From Filosporella fistucella (Eukaryota > Ascomycota > Leotiomycetes > Helotiales): a stretch of DNA of 64,000 bases. Made by a program: the position numbers and the translations under genes. This document shows, in pieces, positions 1-12,619 of the stretch. Under the pieces are notes generated by a model, which saw only the letters and a program-made list of their open reading frames with translations, was not told the origin of the DNA and ran no database searches. Positions within the stretch are counted from its first letter, which is position 1. Every line of letters starts with the position of its first letter. Where the stretch lies: NCBI GenBank assembly GCA_030077755.1, contig JAQJZZ010000005.1:186001-250000 (forward strand), written 5' to 3'.

Positions 1-388
1 GCTACATCCTGTCCCACCTTCTTATCCTGCCATAGGGCGAGACATTTTCAGGGCAAGGCATCCCACTTGATGTTTTAGTCCGAGCTGCAGGTTGGAACTA
101 TCGTTCACGAGTCAAAGTATTGAATCCTATGCGCCCTGCTGAGCTCATGCCCGTGTACTATTGCTCCATCTGACTCAGAACGAGCAAATATCCACTTGTA
201 AGGTTTATTTTGTGGTAAAGGCCTCAAGATGGTGTTCTAATGGTTGTGGAGGTCAAAGAGCTGGCACAGGCATTTTCGGGTGGTTATTGCGATCTTGGGG
301 GTTGGCAGTTTGTCTACACAGCTGTAGGTATATATACCTACAGCCATCAGTCATTGGTGTTCCTAGCTCTCCTTGTAGGACATCTACA
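1..388. other. Upstream region of the sedolisin gene
   Basis: No coding signal is convincing here. Apart from the palindrome at 321-344 I see only ordinary promoter-like sequence. Confidence 0.5.
321..344. promoter_or_regulatory. 24-bp perfect palindrome containing TATATA
   Basis: The sequence from 321 to 344 equals its own reverse complement, with arms GCTGTAGGTA around a TATATA core. It ends 44 bp before the ATG at 389. It may hold the TATA element of the sedolisin gene and could also be a dimeric-factor site or fold as a cruciform. The palindrome is seen directly; the role is inferred. Confidence 0.6.
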
Positions 389-2594
389 ATGTTCACAATG
401 AATTTGATTCTTGTTGGGTGTTTATTTTTCTTGCAGGTGGCGGGAGCACCATACACCCATACTATTCACCAAAAGCGTGACCCCTCTACAGTTGCGAAAT
501 GGACCGAAATAGAGGATAGACTAGATGGTCGATCTGTAATTCCACTGTCGATCGCTCTCACGCAACGAAATCTAGAACACGGCTATGAGTATCTCATGGA
601 CACATCGGATCCCAAAAGTCCCAGTTATGGGAAGCATTGGACGACAGAGAAGGTTAGTGTGGAGGGACTTCTTGATTCGTTACTGATTGGACTAGGTTGC
701 AGAAACATTCTCAGCTTCTGAGGCTACAATCACTGCTGCTAAAACATGGCTCACTGAATCGGGGATTTCAGAGGAGAGAATCACTTTATCCGTTGGGCGA
801 AACTGGCTTAGAGTCAATGTTACAATCCTTGAGGCTGAGAGCCTACTTAAAACAGAGTACAAGATCTACGAGCATATTGAGACGCAAAAGCGTGCCCTTG
901 GATGTGACGAGTACAGCGTGCCAACTGAACTTCGTCGGCATATCGATTTCGTCACTCCGGCGATTCAGTCGATTACTGTCACTAAAACCAAGAGAGCGGT
1001 CAATGGAAATCCAGGTCTTCGTCACATTGGAGAGAATCATAAGATGAGATTCAAGAATGTCACTGGACTCGTACCATGGAAATTGCCAAAGAAGCTTCGT
1101 TCTCGAGATTCCGGATCCAGTAGTTTGTCCTGGGATCTCTCGCAATGCAATAGCTATATTACCCGAGCTTGTATTCAGGCTTTGTATCGTATCCCGAACG
1201 GTACCTTAACTCTGTGAGCAACGAACTATCTACTAGTTTCCCTTCAATTTAGAGTGACGAAGCTAATGGACATAGTTCATCATATGCTGTAATGGAGTTC
1301 TCAACACAAGTAAGATGTCACCCACCTTATACATACTTCAAACTAATGAATCCAGTCTTTTTATGACTACGATTTGTTTACATATCTCTATAATCTCGTC
1401 ACACAAACGAATCCGCAATTTTCACCAACTATTTATGTCACCAGCGACACGACCTTCACACCCGGAACGTCGGCTAGTAATGTCAATGATGTACTTGAGG
1501 GTAATTTAGATCTTCAGCTCGCTCAAGGACTCGGTACGCCATCTCAGATTTTCATTACGTGATTTTCTAATTCATAACCGCCCTTTATTTGCCTCCAGAT
1601 ATTCTTTGTGCAGAATCAGTGTGCAATATATGCTAATGATCGATAGTCTACCCTCTCAGAGCCTGGTACTACCAAGTCGGATCTATTGACATTTTCATGG
1701 ACGCTGTAGATGCATCATATTGCTCAAAGTTCCCTGCGAGCCATTGTGGCGACATGCCTCGTGCCCACGTCATGTCGATTAGTTGGGGATGGGGAGAAGC
1801 TGTCGGAGATCCTTCGCAGACCCGACAGTGTTTAGAGTATGTTTTCTCCGCGTGAACGCTCGGAAATGAAGTCTAATTTTCGACAGATATATGAAGCTTG
1901 GTCTTCTAGGAACAACCGTCCTGTTTGCATCTGGAGATGGAGGTGTAAATACTTTTGGTGGTACTTGTACCAGATTCCAGGTTCTAGCCACAGGAGCATG
2001 TCCCTTTATCACCTCAGTCGGCGCAACTCGCATCCCAAATGGTGGTAACACAGCCAGTCATGAAGTCAGCATAGATGTAGGCTGGTGGTCATCAGGTGGT
2101 GGCTTCAGCGATCAATGGGCTCTCCCATCCTACCAATCCTCTGCTATGGCTTCATACTATGCCAATCACGCCCCGCCCTACACGTCAGCCCAGTGCGTTC
2201 TCTTTCTTCTCCAAAAGAAATAGCTAACAGACCCAGATACAATAACTCCCAACGCGTTCGTGGCTATCCCGATATCGCAGCCGTGGGCCACAACATTCTC
2301 ACCTCCCACAATGGTGCCGTCCTCACAGTAGAAGGTACATCAGCTTCTACACCAATCGTAGGCGGAATCTTCACACTAATAAACGAGCAACGTATCAATG
2401 CCGGCAAAGCTCCAATCGGATTTGTTAATCCGGTACTCTATGCAAATCCCAGTGCTATGAATGATATTACAGTAGGAACGCAGACAGGATGTGGGACTAC
2501 AGGTTTTGCTGCTGTGACGGGGTGGGATCCTGTTACGGGCCTGGGGACGCCTGATTATGTTAAGTTGTTAAATATTTGGATGGGGTTGCCTTGA
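389..2594 (+). CDS. Sedolisin-family serine-carboxyl peptidase (S53, tripeptidyl-peptidase-like)
   Basis: Secreted acid protease that should take peptides from protein N-termini outside the cell. Proposed exons are 389-652, 696-1213, 1255-1309, 1356-1533, 1647-1836, 1887-2192 and 2237-2594, giving 622 aa. The N-terminus is a signal peptide (FTMNLILVGCLFFLQVAGA). The pro-domain follows, with YGKHWT near residue 85. The catalytic part shows EGNLDLQ (Glu and Asp of the triad), SGDGGV (oxyanion Asp) and EGTSAST (nucleophile Ser), ending with the usual TGWDPVTGLGTPDY stretch. All signature residues are present and the length suits the family, so I read it as functional. ATG 389 gives the signal peptide directly. 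Some donor and acceptor choices, especially 1214-1254, rest on frame and family fit. It converges on the HET gene to its right. Confidence 0.85.
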
Positions 2595-3244
2595 TACGGG
2601 TTACGATTTGGGGCTTAAATGAAAGTGATAAGAGGGTACACTTTATAGCACTGGCTTGAATTTGGGGGTGTTCTATTTGAGGTTGGATCTGCATATATTA
2701 TATTGTTAATGGAATTCTTAACTTATCTACTCTGATAGGAGTAGATATTCATTTATAGCTCAGGTCTTTGTGATTCCCCATTCAGCGTTTTCTTTCTCGT
2801 GGCAGAATACCGAACGTGCCTTCCCAACTACGTTCGAACGTCTCCTTCATTGGTCGTGCCTGTAATTTTTTGCTAGTACAACATATGTGACAAGCAAATC
2901 AACTTCTGTTGAATTAACCTCACATTTTAATCACACATATCCCAATTCAGGCTAACTCAAAATATACAGTGCTCGTCTTGGGTAACAACTTGTCAGCCCA
3001 TAAAACGTGCTCCAGCCGCCTCGGTGACAATTCCAGTCCTCGATGTAACATGTAAAGTTTTCCCAAGTAGGATCACTTTCAATTGTGTTATTCTGGCCGA
3101 ATGTAAGCTGGATGACGTTTTTGGCATGATGTTGGCAAGCACCACTATTCAATTACAAAGGAAGAGGCGCAAGTCAGGAGCATGGCGTATCGACAAGGAA
3201 GCTCATGCACGCCGGATATCGAATCTGTCTATGCAGGTGCCTCG
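2595..3244. other. Convergent intergenic region
   Basis: AT-rich sequence between the sedolisin stop and the HET gene stop. It should hold the two 3' UTRs. No further gene or repeat seen. Confidence 0.5.
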
Positions 3245-5551
3245 TCAAACAATCACGACCTCTCTCATTCCCCAACCAATTGCTACTTCACCTGCTATCT
3301 GCGCGACGCCCACCCTTTCGAATACCTCTTCATCACCCTCTTGAGCTTCGAGTATCAATGCCCAAATAGTCCCATTTGGGTTTCCCCCGGACTTCCACCT
3401 CGTGATTTGAAGAAAACTCAGCCTTGACCAGTCTCTAGCTCTGCGTTTTTCTTCATCGCTTGGTTGAATGCTCGGAAATTCAAATGTGTTTTCGTCCCAT
3501 GGCCCATAATCCTCGTCTTCCTTCCACTTTATAGTATCAAAATCGCAGATGATTTGAACATTTGGGACTGGAAAGGTCTGCCTTCCGTCATCATCAGTAT
3601 CGAAATACCTGGGCTCGTGGCCATATATGTAGTGTGGCATTTGTTGAGCACATAGAATATTGGCTTCTCTCCAACGACCTCTGATGGTGAGCTGCGCTGA
3701 CCTCAACTGTCCAAATGGATCGCCATTGACTGAGTCGATGACAACTTTTATGATCGAGCAATCAAAGGCCTTATCTTTTTCCGAAAAGACATATCGGTAA
3801 ACTCCTCCATATACCTTTGGGAGGTCATCCAAGGATACTTCGACTACAGCAGGGTCTTGAGAGTCTTCAAAAACTTGCGAGGCCCAGCTCCATGTCGGCG
3901 CCACATAGTTTGTAAATCCTCTTCCGTAACCTTCATAGGACCATAGAAGACCTCGATGCATATCCTGTTCCCAAAGGCCAGCAACATAGGTCCAATTGAT
4001 TCGACGTTGAACCTCCCGAGCAACTGCCGACCAGGCGACAAGGCGATCTGTTTCAAACGTTATACTCCTACACATATACTCGCAAACCAGCAGATAGTAA
4101 TACTGTGGAATCTGCTCAGTCACTTCTTTCGCGTCATCACACCAGAAATCCATCTTCGTTCTCCACTGAGGGCCGTCAAATACCAAATTTTCATCTGGGT
4201 CTGGTAGTCTCTCTACCGCAAACAGACCGCGGCAACTCCAAATAAAACCAAAGCTATTTAGAACTAAAGTTCTTGGAGCTAAGAGATATTCTTGGAAAGT
4301 CCAGGCCCGTGAGTTGATGAATGACTTAGTAACATCTGTAGCTTCATCTCCTATATGAAGTGTTCCTTTCCAATCTTGGGAGCACATAACAGCTGGAATT
4401 GCAAGCCAAACATCATTAGTTTTGCGGGGTACCAGTAGACTCTGTGAGCTATCAATTGCGTCCAACTGCAATGTCAGAATCGATTGCTCATAATAAGTTC
4501 CCATCCGCGCGGACTCGGCAATCCAGTCCTGCTCGGAATCTTGCAAGATGCAAAGTGAATCTATCCAAATATATCTCACATTGAGCGCTCTGACGATAGA
4601 TATTGCATCTTGAAATGTAGGTGGCAAGTTTTGAATCCTTTGTTGGTGAGCCTCCAGTGTGAAAGAAGTCGTGCGAAGGGGCATGAAACTTCCCCAGCAA
4701 TGACTTAGAGATATCCAGCAGCCCTCTTTGCCATGCGTAGTGACCAAATTGGGTGGTTGACTGCCATCTCGAGGACCCACATCGATTACTCGGGTCGGTA
4801 GGGGATGATCCGAAATACCTCCACAGTTCTCATGTTCCAGACATTGCTGAGCCCACTCATTTATCATTCTCAGACATTCCAAGGATAAAGGATATAAATT
4901 TACCGGTCGATGTCGAATGAGATCTCTGATGATTGAGTCGTCTTGGTCATCTATTCACTGATCAGCTGTTCGGTACTAGCAGACACCTCAAGAGGATGAC
5001 GAGATTAAACACTGACCTTCTGCTATTGCAATGTCGCATCTGGAATACAGCTCAACACGGTTATGATCGTCCTCTGGACTCTTCTGTTGAAACTTCAATT
5101 GCTGAGGTCCAATATCTGAGCCTCCGGCCGATTCCCACCCATTCCACCGAGTGTGATCAAACCAGACACTGCACATGATACTCGAATCTTCCCTCCGATC
5201 AATCTCATATACGAGCGGGTCAGTGACACCTTGAACAGACATATTGACCCAGATCTTTCCATTTTCATCTGTTTTCAAAGTGGCACCTTGCCGCATTTCT
5301 TGCCATTGATCATGCATTCTAGTTTCTGAGCTCAATTTCCTTTTGCGCAGTACATCTTTCATCCATACCAAGGAGCATAATTCGCACCCCTGCTGAGCGG
5401 ATATGATAAGGTCTTTGTAGCTCGCATGGTGATGATACTGCGACTCGTCTGTTGGAATCTGTTCGTAGCCTGTGTCTGATTGTGACCAGAGTTCCGGTAA
5501 GGGCCTGTATAGTTTATCGAGATCAATGATGCGGCAGAATGAGCAAAGCAT
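3245..5551 (-). CDS. HET-domain (heterokaryon incompatibility) protein
   Basis: Members of this family act in non-self recognition and can trigger regulated cell death when incompatible strains fuse. Two exons, 5551-5017 and 4950-3245, with a GTCAGT donor and AG acceptor, give 746 aa. The HET domain begins near residue 255 with WISLSHCWG. It continues through the family's conserved motifs, among them FQDAISIVRALNVRYIWIDS and the following Leu-Cys-Ile pair, and the MGTYYEQSILTL segment. The N-terminus (MLCSFCRIIDLDKLY) and a GCELCSLVW segment are also usual for these proteins. The C-terminal half has no partner domain I recognise. There is no NACHT, ankyrin or WD40 array, so this is the plain HET architecture. 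ATG 5551 is the first in frame. It is unlinked to any obvious het partner gene. Confidence 0.85.
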
Positions 5552-5743
5552 GGTAGAGTGGATGAGCTTGACTCTCTATCACAGTTTTGATTTGGACAAA
5601 GATAATGTATATCTAATGATTATGTGTGATAGGATGAGATGCGAGGGCTGCCTGGTCGAGGCTGAGGCCATGAACGGTAATGATGCCGGCTTATCTACGC
5701 CCGAGCATCATCAGGCTACCAAGTAAGCATACAGAAGTTCATA

Positions 5744-5971
5744 CTACTTTTCAATCATATCAAGGTACCCGCTCGTGATCTGCTCAAGAAACATCTTCGA
5801 TAATTTGGTAAGGAAATATGAGGATATAAACCCCTCCCTCATCAACCCCGCCGAATCTAAATATAGCTCCCGGAAAATCTCGGTCCGTTCCGAACCCTCC
5901 CGCAAAAACTCCCCTGCAGTCCTCTGCCCTTGCATGCCATACCTCTGATACCTATCTAAGTATCTATTCAT
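5744..5971 (-). CDS. Small hypothetical ORF (75 aa)
   Basis: A 75-codon ORF rich in charged and aromatic residues (opening MNRYLDRYQRYGM), on the same strand as and upstream of the HET gene. There is no signal peptide, membrane segment or motif I recognise. It could be a chance ORF in the HET leader region or a genuine small gene; nothing in the sequence decides. Confidence 0.15.
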   Translation of the reverse strand: MNRYLDRYQRYGMQGQRTAGEFLREGSERTEIFRELYLDSAGLMREGFISSYFLTKLSKMFLEQITSGYLDMIEK

Positions 5972-8086
5972 AATCTACAATTCTAGATCTCACTCTTTCT
6001 CATCTCCCTAGTGATCATTCCCAAAAAAGGTGATATCCCCGCCAGATACCGCCGATAGTCTCGGCATTTCCAGGAGCATTCCCGTGATGCCATGTTTAGG
6101 CTAAGTCTTATGGCGCCATGCCATGGACGGGGAGAGAAGAGGTGGATCCTCCCCGAGATGTCTTCATTTCTTGTGTTTTTAAGTTTAGGTTAGAAGGGTC
6201 TTGAAGCTTACTGGAATAATGAGTTAGTTGGGTAGGGTGATGGATTGGTATGTGGAGGGAAGGGGGAGGAATTGGGGGAGGAAGGCGGAGGGGCTCCGTT
6301 GTGGAGGTGGGGAGATGGGGAGTTAAAGGTGAGTGCTACTCTGTTTTTGGTTGGTATTTGTTGTTTTTCTTACTTTTGTTTGTCGAGTTTCATTTCTTCT
6401 CCATCAAAAAGTTGGGTTCGAGATGGATGTCAACAGCCAGTCTAAGTGTTTGCAGATTGACACTAGAGAAGTCTCTTATGTCTTGAAGCCCTAGTGATGA
6501 TATTAGAAGTTATATAAGAGGATAAATATGACTCGTGATGTTTTTTGGAATGCTGCGACTCAGTGGAGGGACAAGCTGAGGAGGCGTGGAAATCTCAAGT
6601 GACGAGATCCACATGAAGCGGTCACGAAAACAGCTGGAGCTCAAGTTGAGCTGACTATCTGTTGTGTAGTGATACAAATTTTTCATTTGTCGCACCTCTT
6701 ATGGTGGAGTTCTTTCGACTCCCAAGAAGGAGTTGCCTGTGCAAAGCGTTAGGACCGAGTACAACATGAGGAGAAGAAGAGATGTCGGAAACAGTGATTG
6801 CCACTACATGACAAGACTGGGGAATCTCATGCAACATAAACTCGACCCTAGACATCTATCCAAGAAATCCATGAGTTGCACTCAACTTCCATGAAGCAAG
6901 TGCTCCATTAAGGTTCGACTCTCAAGATGTAAGACGCTCGTCCCGTTGCCTGACAGGGAACAATGCAAACACATGAGCATGGGCAATTGGTGCTCTCACG
7001 CACTTTTGAAATCACGATGTCTAGCACGTTCCAAGAGAGTTCCTCCGGTGCGCAGATTTACCTGCGATTGCCCATCATATTCCGGACTGGGATAATGGGA
7101 ACGGTGACGAGCCTCATAATGTATAAAAATACCACCGTTGAGACCGTAATCTCATTTTCAACCAGTTCAGAACCGATTCCGGCAGTTGATCGTGTGTTGA
7201 GCTCAAACCGCCATGGATTGAGAGCCCTATAATTTTGAACTTTCGACTTTGATTTTTTTCAAGTTGTGTTTTGTACCTGAGCTGTTGCGCAATCATCTCG
7301 TCATGTACCTTAGTCTTTGGAAGGAGGCATATTCTCACCTTAGCTCATTTCCAAAACACTTTTCGCGCTCCAATAACCTTTCTTCCTTGTCGTTTCGAAT
7401 ATAAAGATCGACAAAAAGAACATTCCATTTCACTTCTCTCAGAAAGATACTGTTTCGTCAATTGTTGGAAGCCATTTCCGAAATGAATGATGTTGCAGCT
7501 TTCTCATGCCGCTCGGCCGTGTCTATGACGCAGCTTCAAAGTTTCCCGTGTCCATGAAATGGACATGTACATTGCATGGAACAGCTTCATCGGCATACCG
7601 ATATCAACTCCCGCATATCTCCTAAAGATAACAATATACTTTGTCTCGTAGCATTTGGTCATCCTCAGTCATCATGTACCAAGTGGATCTTCCAAGTGTA
7701 TTTCTCCTTTCAATTGATGCAAAACATCTGCCGAAATCCTTCAGCTGCTACACGTGAGCGGACGAGCTGTGTTGTGCTCGTTCAGGGCGTTCGAAACACC
7801 GAGTCTGGGCCCCACCCAACCCCAAAAAGTGTCAGTGACCGCCACAGGGATGCGCCAACACCACCACCACAAGTAACCGCTAACCGATTCCTTCTAGTGG
7901 GGATTCGCGATCAGCGGGGAAGCATGGCATGCACCGACTACTGAGTTGAATCGCGTTCCGGAACAATCATGTTCTTTCATAGATATCTATAACGGAGGAC
8001 ACGCTCACCGAGAGAGAAGCTTGTAACTATTCACAACCATATCGACAACCCTTCGCGACTTCGGAGACACACTACTACACCTTGAG
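5972..8086. other. Gene-free stretch, about 2.1 kb
   Basis: Long intergenic region before the zinc-finger regulator. It has a G-rich purine tract around 6245-6330 and a pyrimidine-rich part near 7310-7460. The last few hundred bases probably include the promoter and leader of the gene at 8087. No ORF here looks coding. Confidence 0.5.
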
Positions 8087-10471
8087 ATGCCTTTGGATAT
8101 GGCAAAGCAGGAGGCTGGCCCCACAAAGGCGGTTCAATGCTCAGTATGCAATAAGAAGTTCTCACGGACGGATCACTTGAAACGACATCAATTAAGACGT
8201 GAGTGACCTTGGCTTGATTTTGGCATTCAGATAGATCTATTATAATGTGGATCAACGAAATGGTTAACCAGGATTACAGATTCCGGGGTAAAACCTTATT
8301 CCTGTATATTTTGCAAAGATGCGTTTACTCGGAGGCAAGTCAAAGTACCATTTTTTCTACTTCTTTTGGCTGACTTCCGAAGTGATAACCTGAGAGATCA
8401 TTATCCAAGCTGCACGCAAAGAAAGAATCGCCAAATACCGGAAGCTGCTAGGGGTGGCAGGAGGTCCCATGCATGCGATTCGGCAAGTCTTGATATCACC
8501 CTTTCACCAGCGTAAAATCTGACCGACTCTGCAGTGTACATCGATGAAACTTGGATGTGATGGAAGTAGTCCTTGTAAAACGTGTCGGCACAAGAAGATT
8601 GAATGTAAATTCTCCAGGCTGGAATCAAAAGGATTGTCTGTCCGGAAGGATGGTACGGACTCTTGCCTTTACCTATATCGCTTTGCTGATTGCGACACAG
8701 CCCCAAAAATTGGCCCAGACACAAATCAATCATCAGATCGAGGATCAATTAATTTCCTTCTCAACTCCGGGACGGCAAGCTTTATCGAATGCTTCCGCTT
8801 ACCATCTTCACACGAACGTCGCAACCTATTCAATTTTCGGAATATGCAAAAGGCATCCGATGTCCCCGATCCCCTAGATATCTTTGGAAATAGTAGTGAT
8901 AATGGGAGTACGTTTTCGGAGTTCTTCGAGGATGAATCAATCGACTGGTCACTATTTGAAGAAGAAAATCTTATGCGATTCCTGAGCAGCCCTTTCAACG
9001 ACACGCAGAATTTCGGAGCCACGCCGTCAATCGTCGATATATCATTTCCGGTGGAGTGGGAACCTCCGAGTTTACAGTCTGCTGCAATAGTGCAATCGAT
9101 TATGAATTGTGCTCTGTCCATGCATATCGACCATCACGAACAATCGAATATATCGCAAAACCTCAATTATCTCTTCACGCCCTCTAAAATCGATAAATTC
9201 ATTGGTCTCTATTTTGAATTCTGGCATCCACATTGTCCGATGCTGCATCAAGGTTCCTTCAATGTGCAGACCGCACCTATTCCACTTGTCACGGCCGTTG
9301 CGATGATGGGAGCTATGTATTCGCAAGTTGATCGAGAGGTCAATACAGCGAAATTGGTATTGGATCTGGTGGAATTCTACATCTTCTCATTAGATGACTT
9401 GACAGACGAATTTGAAATCAGACAGGTGATGAGGATACCACCTGTTTCTATACCCGACACGATATCATTGAGTGGGATTGCGTTCCAGCATTTGCAGGCA
9501 GCGTATGTGTTGATTTGCGTGCAGTTTTGGGCTGGGAATATGGTTTCTAGGAAGAGAGCGGCTGATACTAGGTTCGCGGTTGCTGTCAAGGTAGGTTTCA
9601 TTTTTGTATTGCGAGAAAATACTGATACAGACAGGTTGCGAGGAGGTTAGGACTCACGAGGGCTAGGCATGAGGTAGATGATAGTCTCGACGAGCAGATG
9701 TGGATACAGAAAGAGACACGAATACGGTATGCAAACCCTTCAACGTTCCAGCTCCATACTAATTCCTCAGCCTCATAAACATAATGACTCTCCTCGACTG
9801 CGCATTTTCCTTCTTCGCCAACTTTCCCACCCGTCTCTCGGCCTCGGAAATGAAATTCGATTTGCCATGCGAGGAACCATATTTCGCGTCCTCTCATCCC
9901 TTCTCAGAACCCGGTTTCGCACCTAGTAGAAATCTGACCACTTTTGATGCTTATCAGAGTCTTTTTGGACAGCCCAAGACTACGCCTGTCCCTACGAGAG
10001 GTACGAAAGGGAATCCATTAGGGCTGAATCCGTTGGATATGTTTATTTTGATTCATTGTATGTTCACTTCTTCAGTTTTGTGTTATAATACTTATAGAAA
10101 TAGTACTCTACGTCTACGCCCACGCTCAAATAACACTCTTCCCCTCCTCTTTCCCGCGCACTCCCCAGGGATCAGGTAACTCCTCCCCCACGGCTCCCTC
10201 GGACGCCCTAACGACGGATTCCAACATCACGATGATAAAAAGCGCTCTCTCCCGCTGGCGAGCGCTCTGGATAAACATACGCTCTAGTATCCCTAACAAT
10301 TCATGGGCTAGTCTGGGGTTCTTTAGAAATGGATATAATTATTGGCTTGTGACGCAGTTGCTGATTAATAATAAGGGGAGCGCGGATGTGTTGATGGGGA
10401 TGGAGGTTGGATGTGAGGATACGCTGAAGCAGTTGAAGGGGTTGTTGAAAGAGGGAGGCGTTGATAGTTAG
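8087..10471 (+). CDS. Hybrid transcription factor: two C2H2-type fingers, Zn2Cys6 cluster, fungal-specific TF domain
   Basis: Likely nuclear DNA-binding regulator, target unknown. Exons 8087-8198, 8280-8334, 8383-8482, 8535-9590, 9635-9726, 9771-10057 and 10104-10471 give 689 aa. Finger 1 uses C18, C21, H34, H38. Finger 2 uses C46, C49, H62 and C66, so its last ligand is Cys (C2HC). The binuclear cluster has C87, C90, C97, C103, C106 and C113 in the usual spacing. The central and C-terminal part resembles the fungal_trans regulatory domain (FWHPHCPMLHQGSF; FANFPTRLSASEMKFDLPC). Introns 2 and 3 have GC rather than GT donors (AG|GCAAGT, CG|GCAAGT). Nearby GT donors would bring a stop or destroy the Cys cluster. 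The gene stands alone. The seven-exon model is inferred by frame and motif fit. Confidence 0.85.
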
Positions 10472-11575
10472 GGAATTTAATATTTGTTGTGATGGTTATG
10501 ATGCCATTAATTCCTAGATTTCTCTGACTTGCTGTGAAAGTGAAGATCTGTCATACTCTTGTCTTGATATACTATTCTGCTTATTGAGCTCTTAATGACT
10601 GCTAATTCCAATCCAACTTAGCTCACCAATGCAACCAAGCATGACCGGACTAGGTAGTAGACTTCTGATATTATCCAATTCTCTCCGTCTCCGACCCGAA
10701 TCAACCAGGATCCCATCCTCATCCGCCCTTCTCCAAATGTGGGGAACATCCAATCTACCTAGTCGAGCTAAGTCCAACACAAACGCAGCCAGAACGCGGG
10801 GTAAGGTAACTAACTCACTCACTCCACAGATCTCTTAGCCTAGGAGGTTTTCCGACTCTTTCAATTGACAAGCTCACCAAGCCACTTCCTTCTCAAGTAC
10901 CTAGAATTCTTTCCACTACGATATCTAATCATCTCGAAAAACTACTCTACTATATAGTACTATATCGCCTAAAAAGAACATTTTACCAATTATTACTAGG
11001 TAATCTACGGAGTTTACTTTTCCCCTCTTTAGCTTACCTAAGCTAAGTAATCTTTCAACTCGGTTATTCATCACTTTAAAGAGGGGAGAGGAAAGAGGAA
11101 AGAGGGGAAAGCGTGTGTATGTGGGGCCCTTCAAAACTGGTACCGGAGTCTACTGTAAAGCCCCACACGAGGCTGTCTTTTCCGTGGTCAACGGCTAGCG
11201 ATTTGTCAGATGCTTGGAAGTGGAAGAGGGGGGGAATGGATTTCAGCCTTGTGAGGGCGGGTGGTGTCCGGTGGTTATTTTACCTCTGGTAATTCATCTA
11301 AGGATAGCCTTGGTAAATTATCTTGCATGAGATTCCAAATATTTAAAGTTGTGGATATATTGAGCTTCAGATCTTTGGTGGGAAGTTTTGACAAGGGGTA
11401 CTACCTATCTCTCGAAAGCTGTTGACATAGGGAGAGAAAACATCTCGGGAGGAAATATATTTGGAAACCTTTCGAAGGAGAGATATTTGCAACTTGAGAA
11501 TTTGAGAATTTGAAGGTGTCCTTGAGAAGAAGAGGCAAAATTGAAAAGAAGGAGGAAAGAAGGACAAGTCAAGAA
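10472..11575. other. Intergenic region before the SDR gene
   Basis: Contains a short AT-rich patch near 10920-11000, an inverted repeat (11022-11031 with 11077-11086) and purine-rich sequence just before the SDR start. ORFs at 10592-10838 on both strands look accidental. Confidence 0.5.
11022..11086. repeat. Inverted repeat with purine-rich right flank
   Basis: Arms CCCCTCTTTA (11022-11031) and TAAAGAGGGG (11077-11086) are perfect complements, 45 bp apart. The loop starts with AGCTTACCTAAGCT (11031-11044), itself palindromic. A GA-rich run continues to about 11110. It lies roughly 490 bp before the SDR start; function unknown. Confidence 0.6.
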
Positions 11576-12619
11576 ATGGCGAAATCTACTCTTGAGGGAA
11601 AGAGTGTAGTCGTTACCGGTACAATATCCCCCCCTCCCTTTACAGCTAAATGAACATACTCCTAATATTCCCCAGGCGGCGTCTCAGGAATCGGTCTCGC
11701 GCTCTCAAAATTCCATGCCTTCCCACACAGCACCATCCACCTCCTAGATATCAAATCCACTCCTCCTCCTTCTCTTCTCTCATCCTTGGAATCCGCCTAC
11801 CCAAGCACGAAATTCGTTTTCAAACAATGCGATATCTCGTCTTGGGAACAGCAGGCAAAAGTATTTAAGGAGATATATAACGAGGTGGGAAGAATAGATA
11901 TCGTGTGTGCTAATGCGGGGGTAAGTGAGATTGGGAATTTTTTGGAGAGGGAGGAGGAGGGTGAGGAGCCTAGGAGACCTGGTGGAAAGACTTTGGATGT
12001 GAATTTGACGGGGACGCTTTTTTGTTTGTCTCCCTTTTTCTGTCTCTCGATCCATATTTTTCTTATTACTGAAAGATCGAGAAGCTGATCATATACAGCT
12101 ATCAAACTAGGAGTCTTCTACATGCGGAAGAATTCTGGAGAGAAGAAGGGCTCGATTATATGTACGGCGAGTAACGCGGGATTGTATCCTTTTCCTATAG
12201 CGCCTATGTATGGCACGTCGAAACATGCTGTTGTTGGTGCGGTGAGGAGTCTTGCATTACCTTTGCAGGCAGATGGGATTAGGATAAATGCTATTTGTCC
12301 GAATTGTATTGGTATGTTTCCCCTCTATTCCTCTGTCTCCATCTTTTCCTTCCACAACTGTCTCTTCTCAATGAGAAATACCCGTGTTGACATATCTCCA
12401 GCCACCGGTCTTGCAGACGATAATCTGTTCGCTTCAATGATCATCACGCCTATGGAGACATTGCTCAAGGCAGCTGAGGAAATAGGGTTGAATGAGGAGA
12501 TGACGGGGCAGGCATTGGAGGTTAGTGGTGAGAAGTTCACGATTAGGCAGCCTTTGGATTTTGTGGATGATATTACAAAGAAGAATTTTGATTCGTTTTG
12601 GGAATTGGGATATGCTTAG
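11576..12619 (+). CDS. Short-chain dehydrogenase/reductase (SDR)
   Basis: NAD(P)-dependent oxidoreductase of the classical SDR fold, substrate unknown; the layout resembles 15-hydroxyprostaglandin-dehydrogenase-like fungal SDRs. Exons 11576-11618, 11676-12023, 12099-12311 and 12402-12619 give 273 aa. The cofactor loop is TGGVSGIGLA near residue 15. NAG occurs in the segment IVCANAGVSEIG. The catalytic Tyr/Lys pair is in YGTSK, preceded by the Ser-containing ICTASNAG stretch. Length is typical. The first intron splits the glycine motif right after VVVTG. A purine-rich leader precedes the ATG. The MFS carrier lies 1 kb downstream on the same strand; a shared pathway is possible but unproven. 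Confidence 0.88.
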
